64,000 nt of DNA from Oikopleura dioica (lineage: Eukaryota; Chordata; Appendicularia; Copelata; Oikopleuridae), in contig OU015569.1 of assembly GCA_907165135.1 (NCBI GenBank), positions 7,378,501 through 7,442,500 of the forward strand, written 5' to 3'. Positions 36,198 to 48,518 of the stretch are shown here, piece after piece. The number at the start of each line of letters is the position of its first letter. Positions within the stretch are counted from its first letter, which is position 1. The translations under genes were made by a program, and so were the position numbers. Under the pieces are notes generated by a model. That model did no database searches. It was given only the letters and a program-made list of their open reading frames with translations, and was not told where the DNA came from.

Positions 36198-38901
36198 TTA
36201 TTTCGATAACAGGGTAAATTCACTTTTTCTAGCTACGTGGCACACCTTGGGCTTGTCGTCTTTCTTGCGTCGCTCGTTGTCTTTTTCGATTTTTCTTTCC
36301 GGGCTTCTGGAAGAGGAGTCCCTCCTGCTGCCAGTGCTCCGGCGCGATGATCTCTCGCTCCTTCTCCCCTCCGCACTCGAGCTTTTGCCAGTTTCTGCTT
36401 CCACTTCTTTTTGCTTTTTCAACTTCTCACTAAGATATTCGTCAGATACAATCACAACAGATGCAGAATGTACAATATATCTGTAAGTAAAAGCCACAGA
36501 TGTATCATATCATATGATTCATATGCTAAAATCGAAAATGAAGTCACTAAAAGCTGCATTCTTAGGCACATACAGTAAACCAAAAATAGAACTTACCTAA
36601 TGTCATTCACTTTTGTTCCCTGATCCTGCTTGGAAGTCATAAAGCGATCAATTTTGGTCTGTTCCTTTTTGATCAAATCAGAAGACTTCCTTTTAGACTC
36701 AGGTGGGGTACGTTCCGGCCGCGTTCTCGTACTTTTTTCGGGAGTTATTTTAGGAGATGGTGATTTCTCGCTGTTGCTCAATTCCTTCTCTTTCTCCTTG
36801 AGAAGATTATTCAAAGAGATGGACTTCTTCGATGAGATTTTTTCATCGCTGAGCAGCGTCTTCTCGGTCTTTTTCGGGGGCGGCGGCGGAGGTTTCTTCT
36901 CGCTATCCGTCTTCTCCGAGCTTTGAGAGCTTCTTCTTGTTTCTTTTTTCTCTATTGGGGACTTTGTTACTTCTTGAGACTTTTTAGCGGCTTCTTTTTG
37001 CGGCTTTTCAGGCGTCTTTTCACTCTTGTCCGTCATTTTTTCTGGTGATTTTTGGATAACCGTTAATGTTTTCTCCTTCTTCGGCGAGGATTTTACATCG
37101 GCTTTGGCCGTACTCTTATCGGAATCTTTCGCCGCTTCTTTCAAATTCTTCTTCTTTGGTTCGCTGCTGGATTCGGGAGTACTTTTTTCGCCTTCTTTGT
37201 CGCTTTGAGCTGGTGTTGGCTCTTTCGAATCTTTCAAGGTTTCGCTTTTGGACGTTTTCAGAATATCGTTTTTTGTCAACTCGTTTTCGGCACTTTTCTT
37301 TGGCTCTTTTTCTTCAAGAGCTTTGGCGCCTGAGCCGTTGTTCTCAGACTTCGGTTGCGTCTTGTTTTGTTGATTATCGTCTTGTTTTTTCTTTTCTGGC
37401 ACTTTTCCTCCTGATGAAGCAGCTTTTGCTGACAATTCTTCTATAGCACCTTCTTCGGAGCTTTTTTCATTCTCCGCTTTCTTTTCGACAGAAGCTTCAG
37501 GATTTTGCGCCTTCTTTTTCTCCTCACTTTTCTTTTCTTTAGTTTCAGTAGTTACTGCAGCACTATCTTTCTTCTTTTTTCCGTCATCGGCTTCATCGAG
37601 CTTTTTCCCAGGCTTTGACGGCGGCGGAGGCGGCACTTTCTCCATTTTCTCGGTGCTGTTATTTACACTCTCTCCTGTCGACGAAGCTTCGCTGCTCGGT
37701 TTTCCGATCTTTTGGAAATCAATTAGATGAACAGAGAGTTTGCGCACCTGTTGTTCTTCTTCCGTCTTTTCTTTTTCGCTTGTTTTCGATTTCTCCGGCG
37801 AAATTTTAACCTCTTTTTCGTCGCTTTTTGATGGGTTTTTCGCTTTTGGTTCTTTATCGCTTGCGCCTTCTTTTTCTAGGGTCGTTGTTTCTTCGATATT
37901 TTTGCTCTTGCTTGTTTCATCTGATTTCGCCATTGTTTTATCCTTTGCTGGAACGGTTTCAGCCGCCTTTTCGGAGTGAGCGTCTTCTTCTGTTGATCCT
38001 TCGTCGATCTTCAGACCATCGTCCAGCTCGTCATCATCGTCATCTGATCCGTAGCCAATCCCGAGGAAGTTCGAGTTGGAATTCGAGTTAGTCGTCTCCG
38101 CGGGGATCGTTTTCGACGGCGTGGAGTCGAGCAGGGACGTCTTCTTTGGTTCTAAGGTCTGCGTGGAGGGCAACGAACGAGTGTCCTTGTCCCTACTCTC
38201 ACTGTTCTGCGCTCGAGAGTTCGACTAAACACATAAATTCAATGATAACGAGAAAGAAGGTGACTCACCGGTGATCTGTCGCGATTCCTGTCGAAAGAGT
38301 TATTGAATCTGTTCTGGTTGCTTCCTCGAAAGTTGCCGCGATGATTTCGATTGGGACCACCTTTGTTGAAACCCCTAAACAAGTCGTTGCTTTTCATGTT
38401 AACTCCGCCTCAAAGTAAAAAAGAATCTCAACGCCAAATACAACATCAGAACAGTTATTCGACAGTCGATACCTTTTTTCATGCGACTTTTTGAGTTTTT
38501 GGCTTTTCCTAAAGGATAATAGTTTAAGTTGGGCAATGAATAGTAAGAATTAAAGGACTCGTGGCGAAGACAAAGTGAGCCATGTTACATAGCCCATGTA
38601 ATTTTATTATATAGTAGCCTCTCATGAGCACGAGAGCGCAGCAGACCGTGGAAGCTAGCGCAATGGGAAACAATAGATTCCATTGGTTTCTTTTTATTTT
38701 GAAGCGTTATCGGCAGAAAATTTTTGAGATCTTGAAGACGAGCGGAGAAAGACACTTACTGATGGAATGGGTTTCCATTGCGCCATGGCGGTCCGCCACC
38801 TCTTCCACGATTGTTTCTATTCCATCCGCCGTGGTTTCTGAATACAGTATTACACTCAAGCTCAGTCTGGCCAACGCTTGCCTATGTCCGCCCCGGTCCA
38901 T
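36198..38901 (-). CDS. RGG- and Lys/Glu/Ser-rich nuclear protein, unidentified
   Basis: Exons 38901-38882, 38837-38760, 38374-38270, 38225-36597 and 36480-36198 give 704 codons with a closed frame. The start MDRGGHR joins through a 44-nt GC-AG intron (ACATAG|GCAAGC) to NNRGRGGGPPWRNGN and NRNHRGNFRG, an RGG-type RNA-binding segment of about 65 residues. Next come an acidic stretch (GYGSDDDDDELDDG near residue 120) and about 450 residues of Lys, Glu, Ser and Pro with repeated KSPEK-like motifs. The tail has a short hydrophobic patch (IVHSASVVIVS) and then RS-like RRSERSSRRSTGSRR. The composition fits a disordered RNA- or chromatin-associated nuclear protein; no family name can be justified. 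An in-frame 39-nt stretch at 37709-37747 has intron-like ends. The last exon may instead continue past 36246 by splicing. Confidence 0.7.
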
Positions 38902-39477
38902 AATTACGCTTCTTCCATCAATGCATATTCTGATTTAGTTCTAGGACTCGAGTAGGTTTTGACCGTAATGCGAGAGTTCTACCCCGTCCCGAGGGAGCTA
39001 GGAAGTGTTCTTCCAAAGCGTTTGGAATGTTCTCTTTTGATGAGAAAAATGATGCCTTTCGGATTGTTTTCTAGAGTGGTAGTAACTTGCAAGGGTGCTG
39101 TTAGGAGCGGGTGTATCGGGCTAGTCGGTTGTTGCTGGTGGTGGTTGCTTGGCGCGCGGCACCTCCAAAAAAGCTCGCAGCCGTGACGTCAGCGGCCGCC
39201 GCCCAATGACGCTTACAACGCGAAACGCCTACGCCTGATGCGCGCCAATCCCATGACTGAGTTGTGCATTTTCGGATTCCGGCGCCATTTGCCCAGCAGC
39301 GCAGCCGCGCTGGAATGTGCCTTTCCTGAGGCACCCTCCCCTTTATCCTAAAACGCGCCACCTCGGCCATCGTAGCAACCAGGTTCCAAAAGGCACTAAC
39401 GGGTGCATCAGTGGTGTTACTCTGCCCAGATAGAGACGCCCTGCTGCTTGACACCTTTCGTTATCCCCTAAACGGCC
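38902..39477. promoter_or_regulatory. Divergent promoter region with CRE and CCAAT motifs
   Basis: This 576-bp gap separates the starts of the minus-strand RGG gene and the plus-strand COP1. Its centre is GC-rich and holds a perfect TGACGTCA (39184-39191) next to CCAAT (39203-39207), a further CCAAT near 39246, and GGCGCCA/GCGCGCC elements. TGACGTCA is the full CREB/ATF palindrome. A shared bidirectional promoter is inferred from the arrangement. Confidence 0.55.
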
Positions 39478-41884
39478 ATGTTCCAGCAAGATGGTACGTC
39501 AACAGTAAAAACCGCCCTAGCGCTCTAAAAAATGACGATTCGAAATTGAAAATGGATTCAGATATGAACGAATGCGTTCTCAATCTCTCCCAAGACAACG
39601 GAGGAAGCAAGAGCGAATTCAAAATCGGAGAAGCTTGGAACAGTTTGAAAACGAAAAGTCCTTCCGCTACTCGAAGAACCCCGCTGAAACGAAAACGAAT
39701 AGAAAAGATTGAGCCTGAAAGTGATTCAAACGATGGATCCTCTGGACCGACGGTGTTCGAGCCCGACTTGCATTGTAGTATCTGTGTGAACATGTTCAAA
39801 GAGCCCCATGTTACTCGATGTGGACATACTTTTTGCAGGCAGGGTATTCGAAGCGTTAAGTGTTTTTCTACCGTGGACATTTTGGCTAACTGAATAAATT
39901 GTAAAGAAGTTCAATTTCTCTGAAACGCTGATTTTACCCAAAATTAGAGGATGCTTGTCCCGGTCACTGGCTATATCGCCGAAATGCCCAAAATGCGACA
40001 CTCATGTTTCCAAAAATGACCATTTTCCAAACCACGCTATAAACGACATGATCCGCGTTAGACACAGAAATAAGAAACACCTAGGTAATTACGGTCTGCC
40101 TTGCCTATTTTACTGAAAAGATTGTAGAGCACATGACGATTGACCAGATCGTTAACTTGCCTGGGAACATTCCACTGGATTCGATCACTTCGATAATCGA
40201 CGCCCTCCAAGAGCGTCGAGAAGTCGTTGAAGACCGCCAGCAAAGAATTCACAACCACATGCTTCACCATTTTCTAAACAAAATGAAGATGATGAAGCAA
40301 ACGGAACTGGATAATCTCCGTCGTGAAATAAAAACGATTGAAGGAGACCTCGAAATCGCCGAGAGAAACGTTCGCAACTCGGCTGACAGTGAGAATGCAC
40401 TTGTTCCAGACGCTGATCGACCGGATGTGATGAGTTTAGTCGACTCAAGCTCAAGCAGAAGACGGCGGCTCGATCACCACTTCGCTGATCTGACTAGATC
40501 GTACATCGAAAACCGCTGCGCGATAACAGAAAAGTTTACCCTAGGTAAGAATCACCTGCTGATATAAAAGAAATGAATTCCAGATGATTTTTCGCACGAG
40601 TTGTCGAGATTCACTGCCTACGAAAGATTGCGACCTCTGGCAACGCTGCAATACTCAAACGAAAATATCCAACAGGTAGAAAAATATTATTTTTTTTCGA
40701 TCTTTCAAATCCCATTTTTTAGAGCTCCATCGTATCTAGCATTGATTTCGACTGTGATTCTGACTACTTTGCCGTGGCTGGTGTGACGAAGAAAATCAAA
40801 ATTTATGATTACCACAATGTGATTAGCAACTCCGTAAGCACCTTCCACTTGCCGATTCACGAGATGAGCTGTCAAAATAAGATATCATGCGTCGTGTGGA
40901 ACAAATACCACAAAAACAAGCTTGCTTCCTCCGATTACGACGGACTTATTTCGATCTGGGATACCGTGTCCGGAAAGCAGACGGAGAAGTTCAAGGAGCA
41001 CGAGAAGCGCTGTTGGAGCGTCGACTTTAACACGGTCGACCCCAAGATTCTTGCTTCTGGCTCAGATGATGCAAAAGTTCGGATATGGGCTCTAGGAATG
41101 CCCAATGCGATCACTACTATTGAAGCAAAGGTGACTCACTTGTACTCTTGTTATGTTTTAACATGTTTCTCAAGGCGAATGTCTGCTGCGTTCAATTTAA
41201 CCCCCATACAAGTATGCACGTTGCTTTCGGATCAGCGGATCACTGCGTTCACTACTACGACATTCGTCGATCAGACACACCCTTGAAGATCTACAAAGGC
41301 CACAAGAAAGCTGTTTCTTACGTTAAATTCTGCGACGAAAACACGATCGTCTCTGCTTCGACGGATTCTCAACTGAAACTGTGGAAGTGCGACGAGACTA
41401 GTCCTCAATTCACCCTTTCTGGTCATCAAAACGAACGAAATTTTGTCGGCTTAGCGACCGACGGCGACTACATTGCATGCGGATCAGAGGACAACAGTCT
41501 CTACGTCTATTATAAAGGTATATAATATACCGTATATTGCGTCTGGAGGACGTCCGAGAAGAGTTCACGATCTAGAAAATATTAATAGAAAAGAACGCGC
41601 GTCGAGAATGCGTTTAGAGGAGTATATAGAGTTTCTCTAGAGAGGGTGCCAGTTCGAGGCATCGCTGTACATAAATTGAAATAACTAGTTTTTCACTAAT
41701 TGTTTCAGGGCTCCAAAGTCCGCTGATGAAGTACGAGTTTAACTTGAAGCGCTCCCTTCTGAACGATTTGCAAAGCAACCGCGATGACTCGCAGTTCCTC
41801 TCCGCCGTGGCTTGGCGTCCAAGGTCTACCACTTTACTCGCCGCAAACTCTCAAGGCATCATCAAAGTCCTCTCCCTTGCCTGA
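39478..41884 (+). CDS. COP1: E3 ubiquitin ligase COP1 (RING-coiled coil-WD40)
   Basis: Exons 39478-39493, 39562-39838, 39948-40084, 40128-40544, 40584-40675, 40723-41130, 41175-41517 and 41709-41884 give 621 codons. RING (about 74-117): [17 protein letters not shown], then [10 protein letters not shown] after a GC-AG intron (39839-39947, TTGCAG|GCAGGG). A coiled coil follows (about 140-235), then seven-bladed WD40 (about 300 to the end) with [26 protein letters not shown], the signature blade of COP1. COP1 ubiquitinates transcription factors such as c-Jun, ETS factors and, with adaptors, others. Human COP1 is 731 residues; the long Ser/Gly N-terminus is missing here. The start is uncertain: ATG 39478 uses intron 39494-39561 (GTACGT donor); otherwise ATG 39552 starts directly. 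No acceptor AG precedes the first ATG. Confidence 0.92.
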
Positions 41885-42438
41885 TGCTTGCCGTGTAACA
41901 TTTAATTTATTGGATTTATTTGTTTATTTATGCCGTTTCTCTACCTACCCTTTGCATCATTCTCGCTCTTTACAACACCTTTTCATTCCGCTGCTGTCTT
42001 CACCTCGAAACTAAACCAATCTTGCAAAAATCTTTTATTCCTGGACCTAAATATAATATTTCAACAGATAGTTCGACTATCTTTGTTTCTTCTGAGCGTT
42101 CAACTGAGAGTGGAAAATGGATTAGCACTAAAATGGACTCGTGTCACGCCCCGAAATTCTTTGCGTTTTTTCTCTGAGAGAATTTAATCTTTCAAGCAAC
42201 GCGTCTGTTGTTCGAATTGAACATACATAGGAAGTACTTAAATAGGTATTTAGACAACTTGAATAATCTGAACTTTACCACTTACGTAACTGCCCGGTAA
42301 ATATGTTTCGTTTCAAAGGACGCCCGTAAATACGCTCAAGTACAAATATTTATTTGCACTATTCAAACAGAGTCCCAGCGAAATATTTACGAAGCAGGAA
42401 TCCTACCTTGCTAACGTTAGTTTCTAATTTCAAGAGTT
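41885..42438. other. COP1-MCCC2 spacer
   Basis: AT-rich. No exon was recognised. CAAG at 42431-42434 lies just before the MCCC2 ATG and could be a splice acceptor. Confidence 0.45.
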
Positions 42439-44756
42439 ATGTTGCGAAGAGTCGGGCGAGTCGCCGCCCAGACAAGATCAGCTGTCTGGCAAACGCAAAT
42501 CGATAAAAATTCAGATGTCTTCAAGGAGAACGATGCTTCCTTGAGAGCTGATGTTGCCAAATTACGTGAAAGAGTTGCCGAAGTGTCCAGGGGAGGAGGT
42601 GAAAAGGTAGCAAAATGATAATGTCTCTATTTCTCAAGATCACCATCTAGTATGCCAAGCTCCATCAATCCAGAGGCAAACTTTTGCCTCGCGACCGCAT
42701 TCAGCGACTTATTGATCCAGGATCTCCATTTTTGGAACTCTCCCAACTCGCTGCTTACGATTTGTACGGCGACGAAAATGTTCCATGTGCTGGTATTCTT
42801 ACCGGAATTGGACGAGTGAACGGTACTGAGTGTGTTATTGTCGCTAATGATGCCACCGTTAAGGTATAAAAATCAAATAAGAATATCTTCTTGCCAATAA
42901 ACATTTAGGGCGGCTCTTACTACCCAATGACTGTGAAGAAGCACTTGCGTGCGCAGGAAATCGCTCGAGAGAACAATCTCCCATGCATCTATCTCGTTGA
43001 TTCTGGTGGAGCTAACCTTCCTCGACAAGCGGATGTCTTCCCAGAAAAGGAACATTTTGGGCGAATCTTCTTCAACCAGGCCAATCTCTCCGCGGAGGGC
43101 ATTCCTCAAATTGCCGTCGTTATGGGATCTTGTACCGCTGGCGGTGCTTACGTACCTGCTATGGCCGATGAATCTATCATTGTCAAGAATCAAGGAACTA
43201 TTTTCCTTGGTGGACCTCCACTGGTGCAGGCAGCTACAGGCGAAGGTAATATTAAAATAATTTTGTTGGGAATAATCCTTCTCTAGTTATTTCTGCTGAG
43301 GAACTAGGAGGTGCTGATCTTCATTGCGCTCAGTCTGGGGTCACAGACCATTACGCTCTCGATGATGAGCATGCTCTTGATCTTGCGCGAAATGTTGTCA
43401 AAAACTTGAACAGAAAGAAAACCGAGACATCTGGACGTATTCTCGATAATAAAGCGCCAATTTACAATCCAGAGGAGCTCTACGGTATTGTTGGTACTAA
43501 TCTTATGCGTCCCTATGATGTTCGCGAAGTGGTCGCCAGAATGTTTGATAACTCTGAGTTCGATGAATTCAAGGTAAATTACAGTGAAAACCCAAAATTT
43601 GCCCACCCAAAATTTGGCCGCTTTTTGTCTAAATCCGCCTTTTTTGGAACCTGAAATCAACCCAAAATTTTACCGCTTTTTCAAAAATAAAAAATTTTCC
43701 ACCAGAATTGGGCGCAAATGATGCTTTTTCTGATCATTTTTACCATTTTTAGAGTGTTTTCATCACTTAAAATGACTAAATTTCTATAAGAATGTCTTCA
43801 AACAAGCAAAAATTTGAATAAAATTTATCAAAAATGTGAAAATCATGCCGATTTTCGAAAATTTCGAAACTTTGCTTTTTGAAGGGGAAACTTGGCTACC
43901 CGGCAAAAAACCCAAAATTTGGCCGCTTTTTTCGGGAATTTACATCTGAAAACCGGCCAATTTTTGGGTTTTTACTGTATAAACTCACATTCCTTCTCTA
44001 CCTGTTATATTTAAGGCGAAGTTTGGTGACACTCTTTTCTGTGGATTTTCTACGCTTTTTGGCAATCCTGTCGGTATCATTGGAAACAATGGTGTTCTTT
44101 TCTCCGAATCTGCATTGAAGGGTACTCACTTTATTGAGCTTTGTTGCCAGCGAAATATTCCGCTTATCTTCCTCCAGAATATTACTGGCTTCATGGTTGG
44201 TCGAGAGGCTGAAGCTGGCGGTATTGCCAAGAATGGAGCAAAATTAGTCACTGCCGTAGCGTGCGCAAAGGTTTGCTTTCTTCGACATACCGTATGTCAC
44301 ATACGCGATCGCAATTTTTCAGGTTCCTAAAATTACTGTTCTGATCGGTGGATCTTATGGTGCGGGTAACTACGGTATGTGCGGACGAGCTTATTCTCCA
44401 CGATTCCTCTTTATGTGGCCGAATTCAAGAATCTCTGTCATGGGTGGTGAACAGGCTGCGACTGTCCTTTCCACTGTAACAAAGAACAAACTCGCTCGAG
44501 CCGGTCAGGAATTTACTCCTGAGATGGAACAGGCTATCAAAGAACCGATCATTGAAAGGTAGATTCCAATCACTCAGGTTTTCTCTACCTCTTATTTAGA
44601 TTTGAAGAAGAAGGGTCTCCTTATTACTCGACTGCTAGAATCTGGGATGACGGAGTGATTGACCCTGTTGATACTAGGAATGTGATGGGTCTAGCACTTT
44701 CGGCCGCGCTCAACAAGCCCATCGAGAAGACGCGCTTCGGTGTGTTCAGAATGTGA
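42439..44756 (+). CDS. MCCC2: Methylcrotonyl-CoA carboxylase beta subunit
   Basis: Seven exons: 42439-42606, 42651-42863, 42909-43245, 43287-43573, 44016-44270, 44323-44558 and 44600-44756; 550 codons (human 563). A short basic leader ([17 protein letters not shown]) suits mitochondrial import. Two carboxyltransferase halves are complete: [31 protein letters not shown], then [34 protein letters not shown] and [15 protein letters not shown]. The end, [18 protein letters not shown] and FGVFRM, is typical of MCCC2 rather than PCCB. With the biotin-bearing alpha subunit it carboxylates 3-methylcrotonyl-CoA in leucine breakdown. AG at 42433-42434, four bases before ATG, may be a trans-splice acceptor. 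Intron 4 (442 nt) has been enlarged by a TIR element; the others are 41-52 nt. Confidence 0.95.
43582..43977. mobile_element. Tc1/mariner-type MITE in MCCC2 intron 4
   Basis: Ends CAGTGAAAACCCAAAATTTG and the complement of CAGTAAAAACCCAAAAATTG, each next to TA (43580-43581 and 43978-43979). Both subterminal regions carry direct copies of CCCAAAATTTGGCCGCTTTTT-like units, at 43604-43626 and 43911-43931. No reading frame of note. The element fills almost the whole intron apart from its splice signals. Confidence 0.75.
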
Positions 44757-45091
44757 GCATACCCCTTACTTTCAACTGTTCTATCTACCCCAATGAAAAC
44801 AACAAAATACCAATTTTTTTAATAAGTCTATTTACTATTGGCTATTACACGCTAAACGTACTTACGAGCACAACCGAGTTTTGCTGCGCTCTGGACGGGC
44901 GAAAAATTCATCCCCAGACGCGACTCAAAACCGCTTTCCTATTTATTACATTAATTGCTCTTGCCAATACGATTATGTCTGATTTTTCTCCTCTCTGTTC
45001 TGCAAATATTTTAATTTATTATATGACTGGTGATACAAACATACAAATTAATAAATTATAAACACTTCAAATATTTTCTTTTTCTAAGACT
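44757..45091. other. MCCC2-MVD spacer
   Basis: AT-rich spacer of 335 bp. It ends with the pyrimidine-rich TTTTCTTTTTCTAAG (AG at 45087-45088), three bases before the MVD ATG. No gene seen. Confidence 0.5.
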
Positions 45092-46390
45092 ATGGACGAC
45101 AAAAGACCCTTGGATGTCATAGATCCCGACAGCGAATGGGAATGCACTGTTGAAGCACCAGTTAATATTGCACTAGTCAAATACTGGGGGAAGAAGGATG
45201 AAAAGCTCATTTTGCCTTACAATGACTCGATAAGTCTCACACTTGACGAGACGGTGCTTGGCACTAGAACCACAGTTTCCTATTCGGCGACGTACGAAGA
45301 GGATTGCTTGGTGCTTAACGGCGAAGAACAGAAAATCTCGAGCCGACTTGAAAATGTAATAGAAGAGATCCGACGCGCCTTTCGAAAACATGCTGTGAGA
45401 AACAAAATGAATGCGCAGAATCTTATGATAATGACCAGATTCCGCTTTAGGTATAATTTATACCGTATAAACGAATTATTGAAAACGATAACCAAGTTTC
45501 ATTTTAGAATAGTCACTGAGAACAAAATGCCCACAGCAGCAGGCCTTGCATCGAGCGCTTCTGGAATGGCCTGTATAACATTTGCGCTGTGCACCGCTCT
45601 TGGAATAGCAGAAAGTGTCGACATGAGTCGACTGGCGCGTTTAGGATCGGGCTCTGCCTGTAGATCGATTTATGGAGGGCTGGTACAGTGGGAGGCTGGC
45701 AAGGAGGAAGACGGAAGCGATTCTGTCGCGAAACAGATTTACCCTGCGCATGCCTGGCCAGAACTCAGAGTGCTCGTTTTGGTCGTAAACGGCGAGAAGA
45801 AAAAAATTGGCAGCACTAAAGGAATGCAGATGTCGATAGAAACATCTGATTTTATGATTTCAAGGCCTAAGCAATGCAAAGACAGAATACAAGAAGTTTG
45901 TTGGGCATTTCAGGTTTGTAACGTTTTTGAGTACTGTTATTGCATAACTGTCTATGTATAGGCAAAGCACTTCCCTGCTCTCGGCGAAGTGATCATGAAG
46001 GACTCAAACACTCTCCATGCAATTTGCCGTGATACCCTACCACCAGTCAACTATTTAAATGAGACCTCAGAAGTGCTCATCGAATTCGTCCACGATTTGA
46101 ATAGCATTATTGGAGAAGTTTCTGTAGCGTACACTTTCGACGCTGGCCCGAACTGCTTCTTAGTTTTTCAAGAGAAACACGAACACTTGCTGAAGTGGAT
46201 TCTATCTCAAACGTTTCTTGACAGTAATGGCCTGCTTAATACTGATAAGCCCAAGTTTGATAATGATGAAAATTTATACGCCGATTTGATAAAACAATAT
46301 CAATCAAAGAATTACAAAGTTATTAAAGATTTCTATTGCACAGAAGTAGGAAGTGGACCAAAAGTCGTTAAAAATCCTACAATTATCTAA
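45092..46390 (+). CDS. MVD: Diphosphomevalonate decarboxylase
   Basis: Exons 45092-45450, 45508-45913 and 45962-46390 give 397 codons (human 400). GHMP-kinase-fold signatures: APVNIALVKYWGK near the start, NDSISLTL, PTAAGLASSASG (the phosphate-binding loop, about residue 128), and GSGSACRSIYGGLVQW with the catalytic region. DAGPNCFL near the C-terminus is also typical. It converts mevalonate diphosphate to isopentenyl diphosphate in the cytosolic mevalonate pathway, using ATP. The exon-1 splice uses a 57-nt GT-AG intron. AG at 45087-45088 suggests trans-splicing. It is the first of seven tightly spaced co-oriented genes; only 66 bp separate it from CDC40. Confidence 0.95.
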
Positions 46391-46456
46391 TTTATTTTTT
46401 GATCTGAAAGTAAAGCTATCTTCCGAAACCACTCAGCGAAAGTTCATAACTTTAGA

Positions 46457-48386
46457 ATGTCGAATCCCTTTGCGGCGTACGGTTCTGGAAGCGAATCGGA
46501 CGATGATGCGCCAAGATTACCGAAATTGCCTAACTGTGCTCCGACCATTGTTACCGATTATGATGTTAGCACTGATCGAGCAGTTGATATTTCAAAGGGG
46601 GAAATTGTGTTCAATCCGACAGCGACGGAAATTTACATGCCAGAGCAGGGCCCGAAGCACCCTGAGCGTAAAACTCAGCAAGCTGCGGCTGAAAGAAACA
46701 TGCTTGCTGGATATGCGGAGAAGGAACACATTTCTGATTTCGCCTTCGAAACTCAACGAAAAACGTATCACTCATACGGTTACGCAGTTGATCCCTCGCG
46801 AGTAAGTAGTGGTTGATTATCTTCATCATTGATTGATGTTTATCCGTTCAGAATTTAGACGAAAATGGTGACGAGCTTGAAGAAACTAGGGTCATTTCAC
46901 AGACAGGTATTGATGAAGGGGCATCCGGGAACAATATCTGGCAAAGTGGTGTCCAACGAAAGAAACGAAAAAGAAATAAAAACGACGACACTGCTGATAT
47001 CGACAACTGGCAAGGTCCATGGGCAAAATACCAGGATGAAAAGACGAACGAAGAACTCGCTGCTAAAGGCGAAGATCGCGAAGAGATGGATGCTATGTTG
47101 AAGGAGCGGGCAGAACGGAAAGCCATCAAGCGACAAATGTTCGACGACTCTGACGAAGAAGTTGACACAACAACGGAAACATCGACCCTTCATGTTGATG
47201 GGAAAGACTACCAAGGAAGATGCTACATCAACCCCCCTCACGATGTTGATGTTATACTGACGAAAGAATCTGCCCCTGATCGTTGTTTCTTGCCGAAGAA
47301 ACTTATCCATACCTACAAAAGTCACACCAAAGCTGTTACTTCAGTGGAACAGTTTCCACTTACTGGTCATTTACTTTTAAGCTCATCTATGGACGGTAAA
47401 GTAAAAATTTGGGAGACTTACGGGAAACGCCGTCTTTTGAGGACCTACTGCGGTCATAACAAGGTAATTCATATCAGTAGGGTGTTTTAAACAAACTTAC
47501 GCTTTATTCAAGGGAGTAAGATGTCTTGATTTCACTTACGACGGAAAGAAATTCATGTCTGGAGCGTATGATCGACTAATGAAACTGTGGGATACTGAGA
47601 CTGGCCAATGCATACAAAAATTTTCGAACAAGAAAATGCCTTATGTGATTCGAATTCATCCCAATCCCGAAAGGCAGCACATGTTTCTTGTCGGCTCAAA
47701 CGACAAAAAAGTATCAGCATGGGACTGCCGCTCTGGAAACATTGTGCAGCAATATGATCGCCATCTGAACCCCGTGAATACCATCACCTTTATTGACAAC
47801 AACCGACGATTTGTGACGACTTCTGATGACAAGTCTATCCGAGTCTGGGAATGGAATATCCCTGTTGATTTCAAGGTAGCAAAATTCGTGAATTCACTGA
47901 CGATTGAACAAAACTTAAGTACATCGCTGACCCCGGGATGCACTCGATGCCTGCAATGACTAAATCGCCTGACCAAAATTTTTGCGCCGCCACGAGCTTA
48001 GACAATAAAATAAGCATATTTGACTGTTCCAATGGAAAGTTCCGACCAAAGAAGAAAAAGGAATTTAGAGTAAGGCCTTAAATTCTACCGTTTATTCAAT
48101 ATATTCCAGGGGCATATTGTTGCTGGATATGCTTGTCGGCCGTGCTTTTCGCCCGATCAATCATACCTTTGCTCTGGGGATGCAGAAGGAAAGATGTTCA
48201 TCTGGGACTGGAAAACTGGGAGACTCTATTCCAAATTTCAAGCTCACGATCAGGTCAGAATTTAAAGTTTCAAGAATGCAATAATAAATATACAATCAGG
48301 TGGTTATCGACTGCAAATGGCTGTATCACGAAACGAGTAAACTTGTCACTGCCTCATGGGATGGGAAGATCAAGCTCTGGGATTAG
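46457..48386 (+). CDS. CDC40: Pre-mRNA splicing factor CDC40/PRP17
   Basis: Exons 46457-46801, 46852-47463, 47513-47875, 47920-48069, 48110-48253 and 48300-48386 give 566 codons (human 579). The N-terminus MSNPFAAYGSGSESDDD is followed by the conserved NPTATEIYMPEQGPKHPE region and a charged linker. The C-terminal half is WD40 repeats (KLIHTYKSHTKAVTSV, SSSMDGKVKIWET, SGAYDRLMKLWDTETGQC, TTSDDKSIRVWEW, TASWDGKIKLWD). CDC40 joins the spliceosome for the second catalytic step. AG at 46454-46455, one base before ATG, fits a trans-splice acceptor. AATAAA lies at 48407 in the 132-bp gap before EIF2B3. Confidence 0.95.
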
Positions 48387-48518
48387 AAATCAGCTTTCTC
48401 CAGCGTGAAATAAAGTTCCTGAAACTAACCTTCGTGAAAAAGCTCAAGCTGCCCTTGAATGCAAACATGTTAACCCAATAAATTTTCACCCGAAAGATCT
48501 CATGTTTTGTTTATTTAG

